The notes under the pieces: generated by a model
What the model was told of the DNA's origin: nothing
Databases searched by the model: none
What the model saw: the letters and a program-made list of their open reading frames with translations, nothing else
Made by a program: the position numbers and the translations under genes
Shown: piece by piece, positions 63,802 to 64,000 of the stretch
How the letters are laid out: every line of letters begins with the position of its first letter
Numbering within the stretch: the stretch's first letter is position 1
Assembly (NCBI RefSeq): GCF_000018545.1
Contig: NC_012587.1
Span: 806,001-870,000 of the forward strand
Reading direction: 5' to 3'
From: Sinorhizobium fredii NGR234
GTDB lineage: Bacteria > Pseudomonadota > Alphaproteobacteria > Rhizobiales > Rhizobiaceae
DNA: 64,000 nucleotides

Positions 63802-64000
63802 TCACAACCCACTCGAGAACTGGGCCCGAATCAGCCCGCTCAGGAACTCTTGCGCCAGCAGCATGTTGAAGCGTACGCCGAGTTCGGTGCCGCTGCGGTG
63901 CACTTCGGCGCAGCCGATCTCTTCCTTGAAGCCGTCGATCTCCAGAAAGAAATGCTTTGGCAGGAGGAGTCCGGCGTTGAAGTCGAGCATGGCACCGCCG
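63802..64000 (-). CDS. second PilZ-domain protein (partial, cut by the window edge)
   Basis: The C-terminal 65 or so codons of a minus-strand gene whose start lies beyond position 64000. The visible part GGAMLDFNAGLLLPKHFFLEIDGFKEEIGCAEVHRSGTELGVRFNM is the second half of a PilZ domain. It resembles the end of the PilZ gene at 63079 (GCAEVHR versus GCAEIHR), suggesting a tandem duplication. Confidence 0.75.
   Translation of the reverse strand, partial: GGAMLDFNAGLLLPKHFFLEIDGFKEEIGCAEVHRSGTELGVRFNMLLAQEFLSGLIRAQFSSGL

Noticed and set aside
1..64000. CRISPR arrays, insertion sequences, prophage or integrative elements
   Set aside because: No regularly spaced direct repeats, transposase, integrase, or phage genes were found; the repeats present are single palindromic intergenic units.

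Overview
The window looks like alphaproteobacterial chromosome, most likely Ensifer/Sinorhizobium (Rhizobiaceae). It is GC-rich and densely coding. It carries MucR, FeuN-FeuP-FeuQ, CycHJKL-DegP, GlnE-PleC and a separate-subunit Mrp/Pha2 antiporter operon, a combination I associate with Sinorhizobium meliloti and relatives. I see no rRNA, tRNA, CRISPR array, insertion sequence, prophage or replication origin. This is core genome; the unusual material is in small genes, dispersed repeats and gene pairings.

Layout. 0-2 kb: hemolysin-III membrane protein, an exported hypothetical, MsrB. 2.3-8.2 kb: seven-gene cation/proton antiporter operon mrpABCDEFG, mostly coupled by stop/start overlaps. 8.2-10.3 kb: mucR behind a 407-bp leader, SufE-like protein, DUF5330 protein. 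10.9-17.4 kb: a PAS histidine kinase overlapping a membrane-anchored peptidoglycan-binding protein, DUF1491 and DUF2336 proteins, an SH3 protein with a charged tail, and small proteins. 17.4-22.2 kb: a DUF1214/DUF1254 pair, a class A penicillin-binding protein, YcgN, an MmcQ-type protein and a 46-codon gene. 22.8-25.8 kb: feuN-feuP-feuQ and a glycine-rich lipoprotein. 25.9-34.1 kb: cytochrome c maturation genes cycHJKL, degP, and an OmpR/EnvZ-type two-component pair. 34.2-42.6 kb: glnE, then pleC and pepN on the other strand. 43-48.7 kb: EamA transporter, two tiny genes, uracil-DNA glycosylase, an Hsp70-like ATPase, ETF-ubiquinone oxidoreductase. 49-52.8 kb: a glycine-betaine-type binding protein and permease without a neighbouring ATPase, a second EamA transporter and its divergent Lrp regulator. 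52.9-57.4 kb: a lipid-kinase-like protein, a GT-C transferase, a polyprenyl-phosphate GT2 and a flippase-like membrane protein. 57.4-64 kb: AMP nucleosidase, YnfA, two 57-residue membrane/exported proteins, GST, DUF2147, Sel1 protein, a HisC-like aminotransferase and two PilZ proteins, the last cut by the window edge.

Common themes are envelope and periplasm maintenance (PBP1A, DegP, FeuNPQ, peptidoglycan-binding protein, lipid-linked sugar genes), respiration (cycHJKL, ETF-QO), ion homeostasis (Mrp) and cell-cycle or nitrogen control (PleC, GlnE, MucR).

The strongest non-gene signal is a family of about 100-bp palindromic mosaic repeats. There are at least five substantial copies plus fragments, and two of their stem base pairs change in a compensatory way between copies. 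A second hairpin repeat family brackets the DUF1491 gene. Other signals are four GANTC methylation sites within 52 bp upstream of pleC, and several gene units under 60 codons with their own ribosome sites or terminators.
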